NCBI RefSeq assembly: GCF_048820935.1
Contig: NZ_JBMERD010000004.1
Location: forward strand, 124,001 to 188,000
Source of the DNA: Algicoccus sp048820935
Lineage (GTDB): Bacteria; Pseudomonadota; Gammaproteobacteria; Burkholderiales; Burkholderiaceae_B
Direction of reading: 5' to 3'
DNA: 64,000 nucleotides
Below, in pieces: positions 1 to 9,220 of the stretch (its first letter is position 1; every line of letters starts with the position of its first letter). The notes under the pieces are model-generated. The model ran no database searches. It was not told where the DNA came from and was given only the letters and a program-made list of their open reading frames with translations. A program made the position numbers and the translations under genes.

Positions 1-27
1 AGCAGTAAGTGGTTTGGGACAAACAGT

Positions 28-41
28 TTGATATAAATCAA
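28..41. promoter_or_regulatory. FNR/Dnr-type box upstream of nirK
   Basis: TTGAT-ATAA-ATCAA is a perfect match to the TTGAT-N4-ATCAA consensus bound by FNR, Dnr and NnrR-type regulators. It lies 126 bases before the nirK start, too far for the usual -41.5 position, so it would be an upstream (about -90) site if transcription starts near 125. A Dnr-like regulator with a matching ExxSR recognition helix is encoded at 48926. Confidence 0.75.
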
Positions 42-77
42 AACCAACTAATCTACTCGGGTTTTAGCCTAAAAACA

Positions 78-91
78 TTGATCTAGAACAA
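78..91. promoter_or_regulatory. second, imperfect FNR/Dnr-type box of nirK
   Basis: TTGAT-CTAG-AACAA has one mismatch to the consensus. Its centre (84.5) lies about 41 bases before a start point near 125, and a -10-like TAGGAT/GATTAT sequence sits at 111-119. That is the class II activation geometry, so this may be the main activating site and the perfect box at 28-41 an accessory one. Confidence 0.55.
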
Positions 92-167
92 ATGTCAGGT
101 TGAGTAAATATAGGATTATGAACCCACCAGTTAATTAAAGTTCATTCATTTAAAAAGGAGCACGACT

Positions 168-1256
168 ATGAAAAACTTTCGTCTTGGAATTCTTGCAACC
201 TCCATGAGCTTATTGTGGGCTGGCGGTGCCATGGCAGCGACACCCGTTGATCAATTGGAGCGTATTCAGCCTAAGTTGCTTCCTCCGCCATTCGTGATGG
301 AACATGATCAAGTGGCCAAAGGCGAGCCGAAAGTGGTTGAATTCACGTTGACCATCGAAGAAAAGAAAGTCGTGATTGATGAAGATAATGACACGACTTT
401 GCAAGCCATGACATTTAACGGCACATTGCCAGGACCGACCATGGTCGTGCATGAAGGCGATTATGTCGAATTGACTTTGATCAACCCAACGGAAAGCGTG
501 CTTGAGCACAATATTGACTTCCACGCCGCCACAGGTGCATTGGGTGGTGCAAGCTTAACAACCATTCAACCTGGTGAAGAAGTCGTGTTGCGCTTTAAAG
601 CGGACCGCCCAGGAACATTTATTTATCACTGCGCGCCAGAAGGCATGGTGCCTTGGCACGTGGTGTCCGGTATGAGCGGCACAATCATGGTGCTGCCACG
701 TGACGGTCTGAAAGATGGTCAAGGCAATCCGCTGACCTACGACAAGGTTTACACAATTGGTGAGATGGATCTGTACATCCCGACCGATGAGGATGGTGAG
801 TACAAAGACTACGATACGCTGATGGAAAGCTACGGCGATACTTTGGAAGTCATGCGCACGCTCTTGCCTAGCCATATCGTGTTTAACGGTAAGGTTGGTG
901 CATTGAGTGGTGACGGCGCACTGAAAGCCAATGTTGGTGACAATGTGCTCTTTATTCACAGTAGCGCAAACCGCGATACACGTCCTCACTTGATCGGTGG
1001 ACACGGTGACTATGTTTGGGAAACAGGTAAGTTCAATAACGCACCTGAAGTTGACCTTGAGACTTGGTTTATCCGCGGTGGTTCAGCTGGCGCAGCTCTG
1101 TACAAGTTTAAGCAGCCTGGTGTTTATGCTTACGTGAACCACAACCTGATCGAAGCTTTTGAGAAGGGAGCTTCAGGTCACGTGGTTGTTGAAGGCGACT
1201 GGGATGATGATCTGATGAAACAGGTCTCCGCTCCAGGTCCTATCAAGAGCAAATAA
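168..1256 (+). CDS. nirK: copper-containing nitrite reductase (NO-forming)
   Basis: Reduces nitrite to nitric oxide in the periplasm, the first gas-forming step of denitrification. The 362-residue protein starts with a signal peptide (about residues 1-23, ending AMA-A). Two cupredoxin domains follow. Copper ligands are seen in the expected contexts: EHNIDFHAATGALGG, FIYHCAPEGMVPWHVVSGM and later RPHLIGGHGDYVW. The HCAPEGMVPWHVVSGM block supplies the type 1 copper His/Cys/His/Met and a type 2 His. The start has a clear AAGGAG ribosome site. No other denitrification gene lies beside it, so electron donors and NO reductase must be elsewhere. Two FNR-type boxes upstream suggest control by low oxygen or NO. 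Confidence 0.96.
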   Translation: MKNFRLGILATSMSLLWAGGAMAATPVDQLERIQPKLLPPPFVMEHDQVAKGEPKVVEFTLTIEEKKVVIDEDNDTTLQAMTFNGTLPGPTMVVHEGDYVELTLINPTESVLEHNIDFHAATGALGGASLTTIQPGEEVVLRFKADRPGTFIYHCAPEGMVPWHVVSGMSGTIMVLPRDGLKDGQGNPLTYDKVYTIGEMDLYIPTDEDGEYKDYDTLMESYGDTLEVMRTLLPSHIVFNGKVGALSGDGALKANVGDNVLFIHSSANRDTRPHLIGGHGDYVWETGKFNNAPEVDLETWFIRGGSAGAALYKFKQPGVYAYVNHNLIEAFEKGASGHVVVEGDWDDDLMKQVSAPGPIKSK

Positions 1257-1287
1257 GATCTAATTTGAATTGATCTTCTGATGTACT

Positions 1288-1328
1288 TAAGACGGGCGCT
1301 TTGTTGAAATAGCAAAGCGCCCGTCTTA
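1288..1328 (+). terminator. hairpin terminator of nirK
   Basis: A perfect 13-bp stem (1291-1303 with 1313-1325, GACGGGCGCTTTG arm) and 9-base loop lie 35 bases after the nirK stop. Flanking TAA/TTA extends the symmetry, so it could also serve the gene arriving from the other strand. Confidence 0.75.
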
Positions 1329-1363
1329 TATGGATGCTTTAGAAACCAATAATTTATGGCGTT

Positions 1364-2257
1364 TTATCCTAGAAGCCTGAAAGATTTGTGACCAGGATTA
1401 GAACTTCCGCCATTGTTCGATCCGCCTGAGTTCGAGCCTGATGAGTCATCAGAGCATATTGAGCCCATGCTGGGCGTATTGACTTGGAATGTGCTTTTAT
1501 TGGGGGGATCTGACAGTTTGATTGAAATTGTTCCTTCTGCAATCATGCCTGGTATATCGAATTGGTGTGAATTGCCATTGGCGTTGATCGTGTATTGGAG
1601 CTCTCGGTTTCCACCAACATAATGCATCCCATCAAATCTCAGTGTGTTGTGGTTACCAGATGCTTCGAGTAAAGGTCTGGGGCTGTGGTTTGGATCAGAT
1701 TGGTGAATAAATAAAATACCGTGAAGAGGATCGGTGCTGTCATTGGGTGCTTGCAGTGATACAACATTATTTGAACCACTTAAGCGGATGATAGGTGATT
1801 GCCATTTTGGATTTAAAAGCAAAAAGGTGACATTATTGCCCCTAATGTCATCACCATTTGAGCCGGTGTCTGTGTTGAATTGTCCGTCTATACAATAAAG
1901 ACCTGGTGCAAAAACGACTTTGCGTTCATGGATAATCAGATTTTGATGAAGACCAGGATAGTAAGTGGTTGTGGTGCCATCGCTTGTCGATGCGGGTGCG
2001 TTTGTCGTGCACTGGGTAGCGGCTAGGGCATTAATATCGATTGAGCATGGGCGTGGACTCTCGGTGGAGGTCTCCCAACCGTCGGTCGCGACGATAGATC
2101 CTTGAGCAGCGGATTTGGTGACAATTTTTCCATTGACTGTAACGGTCGAGTTCGTGGACGTTAATGGGAAGTTGTTGATATTGTTGTTCAACACATTGCC
2201 ATTGATGTTTAACGAACCTGTGCCCGGAAAGCGCACCCCAGAAGCCGTCCAAATCAC
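1364..2257 (-). pseudogene. C-terminal half of a TadG-like protein, separated by an in-frame TAA
   Basis: This frame is the direct continuation of the TadG-like N-terminal ORF at 2312-2752: both are in the same frame, with only the TAA at 2312-2314 and 18 sense codons between. The residues are a Gly/Asn/Ser-rich, probably beta-helical region (repeated G-N-N/G-S-N turns, VFAPGLYCIDG, GILFIHQSD, FDGMHYVGGN) of the kind found in the second half of TadG-like proteins. It ends in a Ser/Gly/Asn-rich tail. The first possible start (GTG at 2257) has no ribosome site, so independent translation is doubtful. Either the gene is broken by a nonsense mutation or the stop is read through. Coordinates are the part after GTG; the open frame extends to 2311. 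Confidence 0.6.
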
Positions 2258-2311
2258 ACCGTCTGCGTTGATTGGCTCGATAGGGTTTCCACCGTTTTCA
2301 GTGACTGCGAC

Positions 2312-2752
2312 TTAGGCGCTGGCCTGTGTGCTCAACTGAGATATTCCAAAAAGACGAATAAAAAATGTATCCCATGTTCTGTGTATGGTGACTTTCGTGC
2401 ACTGTGTCTCTAAATGGGCTTGTGAATTGCCTGGGCAGGTGGTTTGTGGGTCAACGTTGACTGTCTGCTGTTGACCTTGACCCGAAAATGTTGCCATGAG
2501 TGGCGAAAATAGTGCTGAGTTTTCTCCGGGTGGCTGTGCGACACATTCGAATTGGCCACAAGCCAATGCCAGCGAATCTGCAAGCGCTTGCATTCTTGCC
2601 TTTTGTGTATAGCTGTATCCGAAGTCAATGACGAGCCCAGAAAATCCCAACAAAGCAACCATCACAATAGCAACGATTGTCAGAACAGCGCCTTGCTCGC
2701 CGGTTGGTCTCTCACATTGACGAGGATTGAATTGTTTAACAATATGTTTCAT
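2312..2752 (-). CDS. TadE/TadG-like Flp pilus assembly protein, N-terminal part (stops at an in-frame TAA)
   Basis: The 146-residue product has the TadG-like signature: a short basic leader with GEQGAVLTIVAIVMVALLG, one membrane segment (about residues 21-43), then the LVIDFGYSYTQKARMQALADSLALACG motif region. Such proteins are anchored in the inner membrane and are linked to Flp/Tad pili or secreted matrix. No other tad gene is in the window. Translation stops after QASA, but the same frame continues for about 315 codons with the expected C-terminal region, so the gene looks truncated. No strong ribosome site precedes the ATG. Confidence 0.7.
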   Translation of the reverse strand: MKHIVKQFNPRQCERPTGEQGAVLTIVAIVMVALLGFSGLVIDFGYSYTQKARMQALADSLALACGQFECVAQPPGENSALFSPLMATFSGQGQQQTVNVDPQTTCPGNSQAHLETQCTKVTIHRTWDTFFIRLFGISQLSTQASA

Positions 2753-2988
2753 GGGTTTGGGTCAGTCAGACTGCACGATCTGTTACTAATTTTCAAAGCT
2801 TTTAGTGTGCTAGGTGTTGCTGTGAATTGAGGCTCAACTGAGAGAATAGCGTATGTATGCTCACAATTTGGACCGCTTCAACTCGCTCTAGATCAATAGT
2901 GACTGTTAGTCGATATTTTTTTAATATGTTCTGATGTGTCTGCAAACCAGTAAAACTGTGAAGCTTTCAGTATTCCATTGCGAACGTT

Positions 2989-3846
2989 TCAAACTTTAAT
3001 TGCAACAAATTTTGAATAGCCGTTTGTATCGATTAAGACGAAATGATTGGCTGGAACAACTTCCCAGTGTTCGGCTTGTGAGGAGAGCGGTTCTGACGCA
3101 ATGAGGTTGGCTGAGTGTTCTTGATTGCTCACTGCAAGCATGGTGCGACCGTGTTCATCGCAACGATAGTGAGAGCCGTGTGCGTGATGTAATGACAAAG
3201 GCGTTGCATCGGGCATATCAACGTAGCGGGTGGCGACCATTTCTTGCCCATCGGTTATGACCATGTTTAGAAATGATGGGCTATTCAGGCCGGCTTGTTG
3301 CTTTAGAGTGGCCAGATCTTGAAATAGGGTGACAAATGCGGCTGCCATGGCGTTTGCACCCCGTGCCTCACCGTTTAAATAGTGATCTAAAAACAAAGCA
3401 AACAGGTGTTGCGAGTCTGTTTGGCCATTGACCCAGGCATACCGCTCATCCGAAAGTTTGTTGGTGAGGCTACGTTTGATCTGAATGAAGTCGTCCACAT
3501 AGCCGTTATGCATCATGAGCATGTTTTTATAGTGAAACGGGTGACAGTTGTTTTCTGCAACACCCCCGATGCTTGCACGACGTACATGGGCCAGAACGAC
3601 GGGTGTTCGAATATGAGACGCGAGAGATTTCAGATTCATGTTGTTCCACGCCGGAGTCACAGAGACAAACCGAGCGGGTTCTGGTGTGATGTCAGGTGAA
3701 TACCACCCCAGACCAAATCCATCAGCATTTAGAGGTCGATCGGATTCGTGGGCTTGATAACTTTGTTTGATCAGTGAGTGTTCTGGCGCGTAGAGCAAAT
3801 CATGCACAGTGATTTCAGGACCTTGATAAGCCAGAAAGCGACACAT
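2989..3846 (-). CDS. class II glutamine amidotransferase (EgtC/YafJ-like)
   Basis: A 285-residue N-terminal-nucleophile amidohydrolase. Cys2 of MCRFLAYQGP is the expected catalytic nucleophile once Met1 is removed. The family pattern continues with NADGFGLGWY, VLAHVRRASIG and HPFHYKNMLMMHNGYVDDF, the glutaminase fold shared by YafJ and EgtC. EgtC removes glutamate in ergothioneine synthesis, but no egtB or egtD is nearby, so the substrate is unknown. The start has GGAG about 8 bases upstream. It lies alone between the TadG-like gene and the TetR gene on the same strand. Confidence 0.85.
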   Translation of the reverse strand: MCRFLAYQGPEITVHDLLYAPEHSLIKQSYQAHESDRPLNADGFGLGWYSPDITPEPARFVSVTPAWNNMNLKSLASHIRTPVVLAHVRRASIGGVAENNCHPFHYKNMLMMHNGYVDDFIQIKRSLTNKLSDERYAWVNGQTDSQHLFALFLDHYLNGEARGANAMAAAFVTLFQDLATLKQQAGLNSPSFLNMVITDGQEMVATRYVDMPDATPLSLHHAHGSHYRCDEHGRTMLAVSNQEHSANLIASEPLSSQAEHWEVVPANHFVLIDTNGYSKFVAIKV

Positions 3847-3934
3847 ATCGAACTCCGATGAATAAAGCGGTCAGGAATGTGCTTAATACAGTAAACCACT
3901 CGCGCAGTGAACGGTCCGATTGACCTTGGCGGTG

Positions 3935-4723
3935 TCAAAAGTATTGTTGCAGCTCATCAAGGAGTAACTTTCGGTGTATGTCTTTGAAAGCAGTCACATC
4001 GATGGGTGCTTCATGCTCGCCAAAGATGGTCTTCATGATGAGCCATGCACCAATTGGAATTTGATTCAGGAGGTGCTGACTTTGCGTGATAGTTTCAAGC
4101 GTGTGACCTTTTGGGATAATGAGCTGCAGGAAGTTCATGTCAGCTTCAATATTACGCTCGATGAGTTTACGCACACAGGCTCGAACCATTTTTGGGGCTC
4201 GTGCACTCTCGGCAACAAGCAGTCTAAATGCAGCAATCGCACGAGGTGACTGTAGGTATTCATAGCGTCGGTCGAGGTGGTGGTCGATGAGTGAGCAGAG
4301 ATCCATGTCGGCAACGGCTGTTGAATCTGCATTACGACTGTCTGCGGAGAACAAGGTCATCAGTAGCACTTTTTCGAAGATTTCATCTTTGCTCTTGTAG
4401 TGAGCGTAGATGCCGGATTTAGAGATGCCTGCTTGTCGGGCGATACGCTCTAGAGACGTTGCCACAAAACCGTGTTCCGCAAACTCCTTGAAAGCTGCCT
4501 CTAGAATCTCCTGCTTGCGTTCGTCTGCTGGTAGATAGCGACGCTTAGTCCCGCGACTTTCTTGTGTCGAACTCGGCATAGGGGCTGAGATTGACGCTTT
4601 GTTGCGTATTGGAGAAGAAGGCCGGGTGCGATCTGTCGGTTGCGTAGGTTCCTGATTCATCTGATTTATCTGGTTCGGCATGTAAAAGTTGCGGGTGGTT
4701 GTTTTCAGTTGCGCAAGATGCAT
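3935..4723 (-). CDS. TetR/AcrR-family transcriptional regulator with a long N-terminal extension
   Basis: A 262-residue regulator. Residues 1-63 are a Pro/Ser/Thr/Gln-rich low-complexity extension. The TetR DNA-binding domain follows (RKQEILEAAFKEFAEHGF, then the helix-turn-helix TSLERIARQAGISKSGIYAHY and KSKDEIF). The rest is an all-alpha ligand domain. The gene is divergent from phaC, and the 90-base gap carries repeated GACC-N4-GGTC sequences that are likely its own operators. It probably represses itself and the phaC/efflux set. A later ATG (codon 15, MPNQ) is an alternative start. The ligand cannot be read from the sequence. Confidence 0.88.
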   Translation of the reverse strand: MHLAQLKTTTRNFYMPNQINQMNQEPTQPTDRTRPSSPIRNKASISAPMPSSTQESRGTKRRYLPADERKQEILEAAFKEFAEHGFVATSLERIARQAGISKSGIYAHYKSKDEIFEKVLLMTLFSADSRNADSTAVADMDLCSLIDHHLDRRYEYLQSPRAIAAFRLLVAESARAPKMVRACVRKLIERNIEADMNFLQLIIPKGHTLETITQSQHLLNQIPIGAWLIMKTIFGEHEAPIDVTAFKDIHRKLLLDELQQYF

Positions 4724-4730
4724 TGCAAAA

Positions 4731-4790
4731 ACGACCGATTGGTCTTATTATATCAGAAACGACCGACTGGTCTTATTGAGATTGGTCGGT
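4731..4790. promoter_or_regulatory. repeated TetR-type operator between tetR and phaC
   Basis: Two 12-bp sites of form GACC-N4-GGTC lie at 4733-4744 (GACCGATTGGTC) and 4761-4772 (GACCGACTGGTC), inside a near-perfect direct repeat spaced 28 bases. A third, half-like copy (ATTGGTCGGT) is at 4781-4790. Such symmetric repeats in a divergent gap next to a TetR gene are typical operators, here covering promoters in both directions. Confidence 0.7.
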
Positions 4791-4813
4791 GAAGATTTCT
4801 AGGAGCTACTTTT

Positions 4814-6547
4814 ATGACACAAAGCAGTACGACGTCGCGTGCTAAACGTTTGGACGACGCAGCACATGCCGCATGGGCAAAGACTTGGATGTCGATGTCG
4901 CCAGAATCTCAGCTTTTAGCTTGGATGGACTGGATCTCGCATCTGGCCATTAGCCCTGGGGCGCGTATCGACATGGCGCGAGAGGCTCTGACTCTCGTGC
5001 ATGACTGCGCAAAAGCTCATTTGTTCACAGTAGAAGGTCAAGAGCAGTGTCCAGGCGAGATGCCGGATTACGATCGCCGTTTTAAGGATCCCGCATGGGA
5101 TCGTTATCCGTACAATGTCTTGCGGCGCACATTTCTGCTCCAGCAGAAATGGTGGGAGTATGCGGTTGACCGTGTGGATGGCGTGAGTGCTCACCACAAG
5201 CGTTTGGTGTCATTTGCCACTAAGCAGTGGCTGGATATGTTTTCTCCGGGAAATTTCTTAGCGACCAACCCTGAAGTGATGGATAAGACGATGCAAGAAG
5301 GTGGTGCCAATCTTGCGCGTGGTTTCCAACATTTTATGGAGGATGTGCGTGCACGCATCGACGGCACACCCCCGCCAGGAACGGAACAATTCAAAGTGGG
5401 CCAAGATGTTGCGACAACCCCAGGTAAAGTGGTGTTTCGTAATCGGCTTATTGAGCTGATCCAGTATGAGCCGACGACGGAGAAAGTGTATCCGGAGCCC
5501 GTACTCATTGTCCCCGCGTGGATCATGAAATATTACATTCTTGATCTGCAACCGGAACGCTCACTCATCAAGTATCTGGTGGATCAGGGGCATACGGTGT
5601 TTGCCATTTCTTGGAAAAACCCAGGTGCTGATGAAAGTGAATTGGGTATGGCCGATTATCTACAGATGGGATGGGGTGAGGCCCTTGATGCCGTCAATGC
5701 CATTGTGCCCGGTAAGAAAGTGCATGCGACTGGTTATTGCTTGGGTGGCACCTTGCTCAGCGTTGCAGCGGCTGCCATGGTTCGTGATGGGGATGATCGA
5801 CTCAAGACCATCAGCCTGTTGGCTGCGCAAACAGACTTTAGCGAAGCGGGTGAGCTGGGGCTCTTTATCGATGAGTCACAACTGAATTTGCTTGAGGCTC
5901 AGATGAATCAGGCTGGGTATCTGCGGGCTGATCAGATGGCGGGTGCTTTCCAGATGCTGCGCTCTTACGATTTGCTGTGGTCGCGTTTGGTCAACGAATA
6001 TTTGCTTGGAGATCGGGTGCCGCTCAACGCCTTGATGGCATGGAACGCAGATGCAACCCGCATGCCGGCAAAGATGCATGCGCAATATCTACGCGACTTT
6101 TACCTCAACAATGACTTGAGTGCAGGGCGGTATGAAGTCGGTGACCGACGCGTGAATTTGGGTAATCTGCGTCTACCTGCATTTGTGGTGGGCACGGCAT
6201 CTGATCACGTTGCGCCTTGGCAGTCTGTTTACAAAGTTCATTCGCTCATGAGCGGTGAAATTACGTTCGTGCTGACTTCGGGTGGACATAATGGCGGCAT
6301 CGTCAGTCCGGTAGGGCATCCACGCCGTCGCTACCAGATTGCGACTCAGAAGCCAGAGGATAAACGCCTGTGGCCTGAAGAGTGGCATGAAAAAGCACCC
6401 ATACACGAAGGTTCATGGTGGCCGGCCTGGGAGCAATGGCTCGTTGAGTACTCCGGTAAAAAGCAGCTTGCCCCGAGTATGGGTGCACCTGAGAAGGGCT
6501 ATGTCCAAATTGAGGATGCACCGGGTCAGTACGTTTTAGAAAAATAA
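4814..6547 (+). CDS. phaC: class I poly(3-hydroxyalkanoate) polymerase
   Basis: Polymerises (R)-3-hydroxyacyl-CoA into PHA at the granule surface. The 577-residue length is that of class I enzymes. The lipase-box variant GYCLGG puts the catalytic Cys at residue 309; the other triad members are Asp464 (SDHVAP) and His492 (GGHNGG). The conserved end WPAWEQWL is present. TAGGAG is 9 bases before the ATG. No phaA or phaB lies alongside; the phasin and an SDR are 6.6 kb downstream after an efflux operon. Repeated TetR-type operators lie just upstream. Confidence 0.95.
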   Translation: MTQSSTTSRAKRLDDAAHAAWAKTWMSMSPESQLLAWMDWISHLAISPGARIDMAREALTLVHDCAKAHLFTVEGQEQCPGEMPDYDRRFKDPAWDRYPYNVLRRTFLLQQKWWEYAVDRVDGVSAHHKRLVSFATKQWLDMFSPGNFLATNPEVMDKTMQEGGANLARGFQHFMEDVRARIDGTPPPGTEQFKVGQDVATTPGKVVFRNRLIELIQYEPTTEKVYPEPVLIVPAWIMKYYILDLQPERSLIKYLVDQGHTVFAISWKNPGADESELGMADYLQMGWGEALDAVNAIVPGKKVHATGYCLGGTLLSVAAAAMVRDGDDRLKTISLLAAQTDFSEAGELGLFIDESQLNLLEAQMNQAGYLRADQMAGAFQMLRSYDLLWSRLVNEYLLGDRVPLNALMAWNADATRMPAKMHAQYLRDFYLNNDLSAGRYEVGDRRVNLGNLRLPAFVVGTASDHVAPWQSVYKVHSLMSGEITFVLTSGGHNGGIVSPVGHPRRRYQIATQKPEDKRLWPEEWHEKAPIHEGSWWPAWEQWLVEYSGKKQLAPSMGAPEKGYVQIEDAPGQYVLEK

Positions 6548-6572
6548 CTGATTTCTCAGCCAGTATGAGGAA

Positions 6573-6613
6573 CGCCCGTTCCCGATGATGAGAGGGTGCG
6601 GGCGATATTTTTA
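6573..6613 (+). terminator. hairpin after phaC
   Basis: CGCCCG (6573-6578) pairs with CGGGCG (6599-6604), followed by ATATTTTT. The loop is long (20 bases), so termination may be partial and could let transcription run into the efflux genes. Confidence 0.5.
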
Positions 6614-6656
6614 AAGGACAGATCGGTTTGTGATCTGCAGAAATACAGGTGGCTCA

Positions 6657-8144
6657 ATGCCCAAACCAGTTCGATTTCGTGCCCCGTTGCAAGGAACGAT
6701 TGCGGTGCTTGCCGTAGTTGCCTTGCAAGGGTGTATGTCCCTCGCACCCGATTATGAAAGGCCCCAGGCACCTGTGCCTGAAGCCTATCCGGCGGCCCAG
6801 GCAGATAAAAAGGGTGTCCAAGCGCACGAGCTCCCGTGGCAGTCTTATTTTACGGATCCCGTGCTCAAGCGTTTGATCAGTACGGCGATTGAGCATAACC
6901 GTGACCTGCGAATTGCGGTCTTACGGGTCGAAGAAGCACGTGCTGCACATGGCATCCAGCGCAGTGATTTGTTTCCCCATTTTTCAGCTGACGGTCAAGG
7001 CGGGCGTGCCCGCACGTCTGCGGGTCTGAGTCCGACGGGTCAAGCTCGGACTGGTAGCGAATATCGCGCAGAGGTGGGACTGACGACCTGGGAGCTGGAT
7101 CTATGGGGACGTGTCAGCAATCTGAATGACGCCGCACTAGAGCGTTGGCTTGCGACTGAAGCCGCACAGCAGGCTGTGCAATTGGCCTTAGTGACTGAAG
7201 TGGCCAATGTTTATTTGAGTGTGCGTGAGCTTGATGAACGGGTCAAGATTGCACGACAGACCTTAGCAACTCGACAACAGTCCTATCGCATGTTTCAGGA
7301 CCGTTTCGAAGTGGGATCGACATCTCAACTAGACCTCACTCAAGTCAGAACCTTGTTGTTGCAGGCGCGATCATTGCTTGCTCAGCTTGAGCGTCAGCGT
7401 GCGCTTCAGATCAACGCTTTGCGTTTGCTACTTGGTGGTGATCCAGGCGATCTGGGACCTGTTGAGCCCTTCGATCGTACAACCATGCTTGTCGAAATTG
7501 ATCCGGGTCTACCCTCAGAACTCCTAGTCTACCGCCCGGACATTATCGCGGCAGAACACCGTTTACGGGCAGCGAATGCTGATATTGGTGCCGCTCGCGC
7601 CGCATTCCTGCCACGGATTGCGCTGACGGGTGCGTTTGGGACGGCCAGCGCACAGCTCGATGATTTGTTTGGGTCGGGCAGCCACACTTGGAGTTTCATG
7701 CCCACAATTTCCTTACCGATCTTTGATGGTGGACGACGTGAAGCGAATCTCGAGCTTTCTGAGGTGCGCCGTGACTTGGCGGTCGCTGATTACGAACGCA
7801 CGATCCAGAATGCCTTCCGAGAAGTTTCTGATGCCCTTGATTCACATCGTTGGTTACAAGACCAATTGAAAGTGTTGTTGCAAAGTCGAGCAGCCCAGTC
7901 TGAGCGATCCCGTCTGGCACAGCTACGTTATGACCAAGGTTCGGTGGCCTATTTGGAGGTGCTGGATGCACAGCGAGACCTGCTTGATGTTCAGCAGCAG
8001 GTCGTTCAGACGCGACGTGCGCTTCTCGCTAGCCAAGTCGACTTGTACCGCGCGTTAGGCGGAGCCACAAGAACGAATCAAGATAATGCAGCACAAGACA
8101 GTGCTGAACCCGAACAATCAACCGAGTTGACAGTAAAACCATGA
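6657..8144 (+). CDS. outer-membrane efflux lipoprotein (NodT/TolC family)
   Basis: The outer-membrane channel of a tripartite efflux pump. The 495-residue protein has a lipoprotein signal with lipobox LQGC (Cys26 lipidated), then CMSLAPDYERP, a usual start of NodT-type factors. Two outer-membrane-efflux repeats follow, each rich in long helices (coiled-coil barrel) with GSTSQLDLTQ and GSVAYLEVLDAQRDLL. The ATG at 6657 is preferred over the upstream GTG at 6630 because it gives a normal lipoprotein signal and has AGGTGG upstream. Its stop overlaps the next start (ATGA), so it is translationally coupled to the adaptor gene. Confidence 0.9.
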   Translation: MPKPVRFRAPLQGTIAVLAVVALQGCMSLAPDYERPQAPVPEAYPAAQADKKGVQAHELPWQSYFTDPVLKRLISTAIEHNRDLRIAVLRVEEARAAHGIQRSDLFPHFSADGQGGRARTSAGLSPTGQARTGSEYRAEVGLTTWELDLWGRVSNLNDAALERWLATEAAQQAVQLALVTEVANVYLSVRELDERVKIARQTLATRQQSYRMFQDRFEVGSTSQLDLTQVRTLLLQARSLLAQLERQRALQINALRLLLGGDPGDLGPVEPFDRTTMLVEIDPGLPSELLVYRPDIIAAEHRLRAANADIGAARAAFLPRIALTGAFGTASAQLDDLFGSGSHTWSFMPTISLPIFDGGRREANLELSEVRRDLAVADYERTIQNAFREVSDALDSHRWLQDQLKVLLQSRAAQSERSRLAQLRYDQGSVAYLEVLDAQRDLLDVQQQVVQTRRALLASQVDLYRALGGATRTNQDNAAQDSAEPEQSTELTVKP

Positions 8145-9217
8145 GTAACAAAAAAACGATGAGCCGATTACTGCAATTGGCCGTGGCGGTTCTTGTGATC
8201 GCCGTGGCATGGTGGGGCTGGCAAGCCTTCTCCGAGACGGGACCAGGTGATGGTTTTGTGCGCGGTAATGGACGTATTGAAGCCACAGAAATCAATATTT
8301 CGACCCGATTGCCTGGGCGCATTGAAGAGATTCTTGCCGACGAAGGTGATTTTGTGGTGGCTGGGCAGCCCCTGGCGATTATGCAGTTAGACAACCTTGA
8401 AGCCCAGCGTGATGAAGCGCTCGCAACGCTTAGCCAAGCTGAGAACAATGTTGCAGCTGGAGAGGCGCAGGTTGCTTTGCGTGAGAGTGATGCCATGGCA
8501 GCCCGTGCGGTCGTGAAGCAACGCGAAGCAGATCTCGATGCGGCTCAACGGCGTTTGGAGCGCTCCAGTGCTTTGTCTAGCCGTGGTGCGGCGTCTGCGC
8601 AGGAACTTGATGATGACCAAGCCCGTGTTAACAGTGCACAGGCTGCGTTAGCGGCTGCGCGTGCTCAAGCAGCTGCAGCAGATGCCGCCATTAATGCGGC
8701 GCGAGCTCAACTTGTGGGTGCAGGGTCAGCCGTGCGAGCTGCTCAAGCTGCGGTCAAGCGCATTGAGTCCGACATCCGCGACAGTGAACTTAAGAGTCCA
8801 CGTGACGGGCGCGTGCAGTTCCGAGTTGCGCAACCTGGTGAGGTATTGGGTGCTGGGGGACGTGTGCTCAACGTGATTGATTTGGCCGATGTCTACATGA
8901 CATTCTTCTTGCCCAGCGAAGTGGCGGGTCGAGTCGGCATGGGGACAGAAGTGCGGCTGGTATTAGATGCCGCACCGGATCTTGCCATTCCTGCCAAAGT
9001 GAGTTTTGTGGCGAGCACTGCACAGTTCACCCCTAAAACAGTGGAAACGGCCTCGGAGCGCCAAAAGCTGATGTTCCGTGTCAAGGCACAGATTGATCCT
9101 GAATTGTTGCGTCAGCATTTGGAGCAGGTCAAAACTGGACTGCCTGGTGAAGCCTGGATTAAGCTAGATCCATCAGCGACATGGCCTGAGTCACTCTCTT
9201 CGCCCCTGACGGAGTAG
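8141..9217 (+). CDS. HlyD-family periplasmic adaptor (YhiI/YbhG-like)
   Basis: The membrane fusion protein linking the inner-membrane ABC exporter to the outer-membrane factor. In 358 residues: one N-terminal membrane anchor (about 9-27), the lipoyl/barrel part (GRIEATEINISTRLPGRI, EGDFVVAGQPLA), a long Ala/Gln/Arg-rich alpha-helical coiled coil (about 85-205), then the returning barrel part (LKSPRDGRVQFR). The order outer-membrane factor, adaptor, double ATPase, permease resembles the E. coli yhiI-rbbA-yhhJ set. The start overlaps the previous stop by 4 bases. Confidence 0.9.
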   Translation: MSNKKTMSRLLQLAVAVLVIAVAWWGWQAFSETGPGDGFVRGNGRIEATEINISTRLPGRIEEILADEGDFVVAGQPLAIMQLDNLEAQRDEALATLSQAENNVAAGEAQVALRESDAMAARAVVKQREADLDAAQRRLERSSALSSRGAASAQELDDDQARVNSAQAALAAARAQAAAADAAINAARAQLVGAGSAVRAAQAAVKRIESDIRDSELKSPRDGRVQFRVAQPGEVLGAGGRVLNVIDLADVYMTFFLPSEVAGRVGMGTEVRLVLDAAPDLAIPAKVSFVASTAQFTPKTVETASERQKLMFRVKAQIDPELLRQHLEQVKTGLPGEAWIKLDPSATWPESLSSPLTE

Positions 9218-9220
9218 ATA

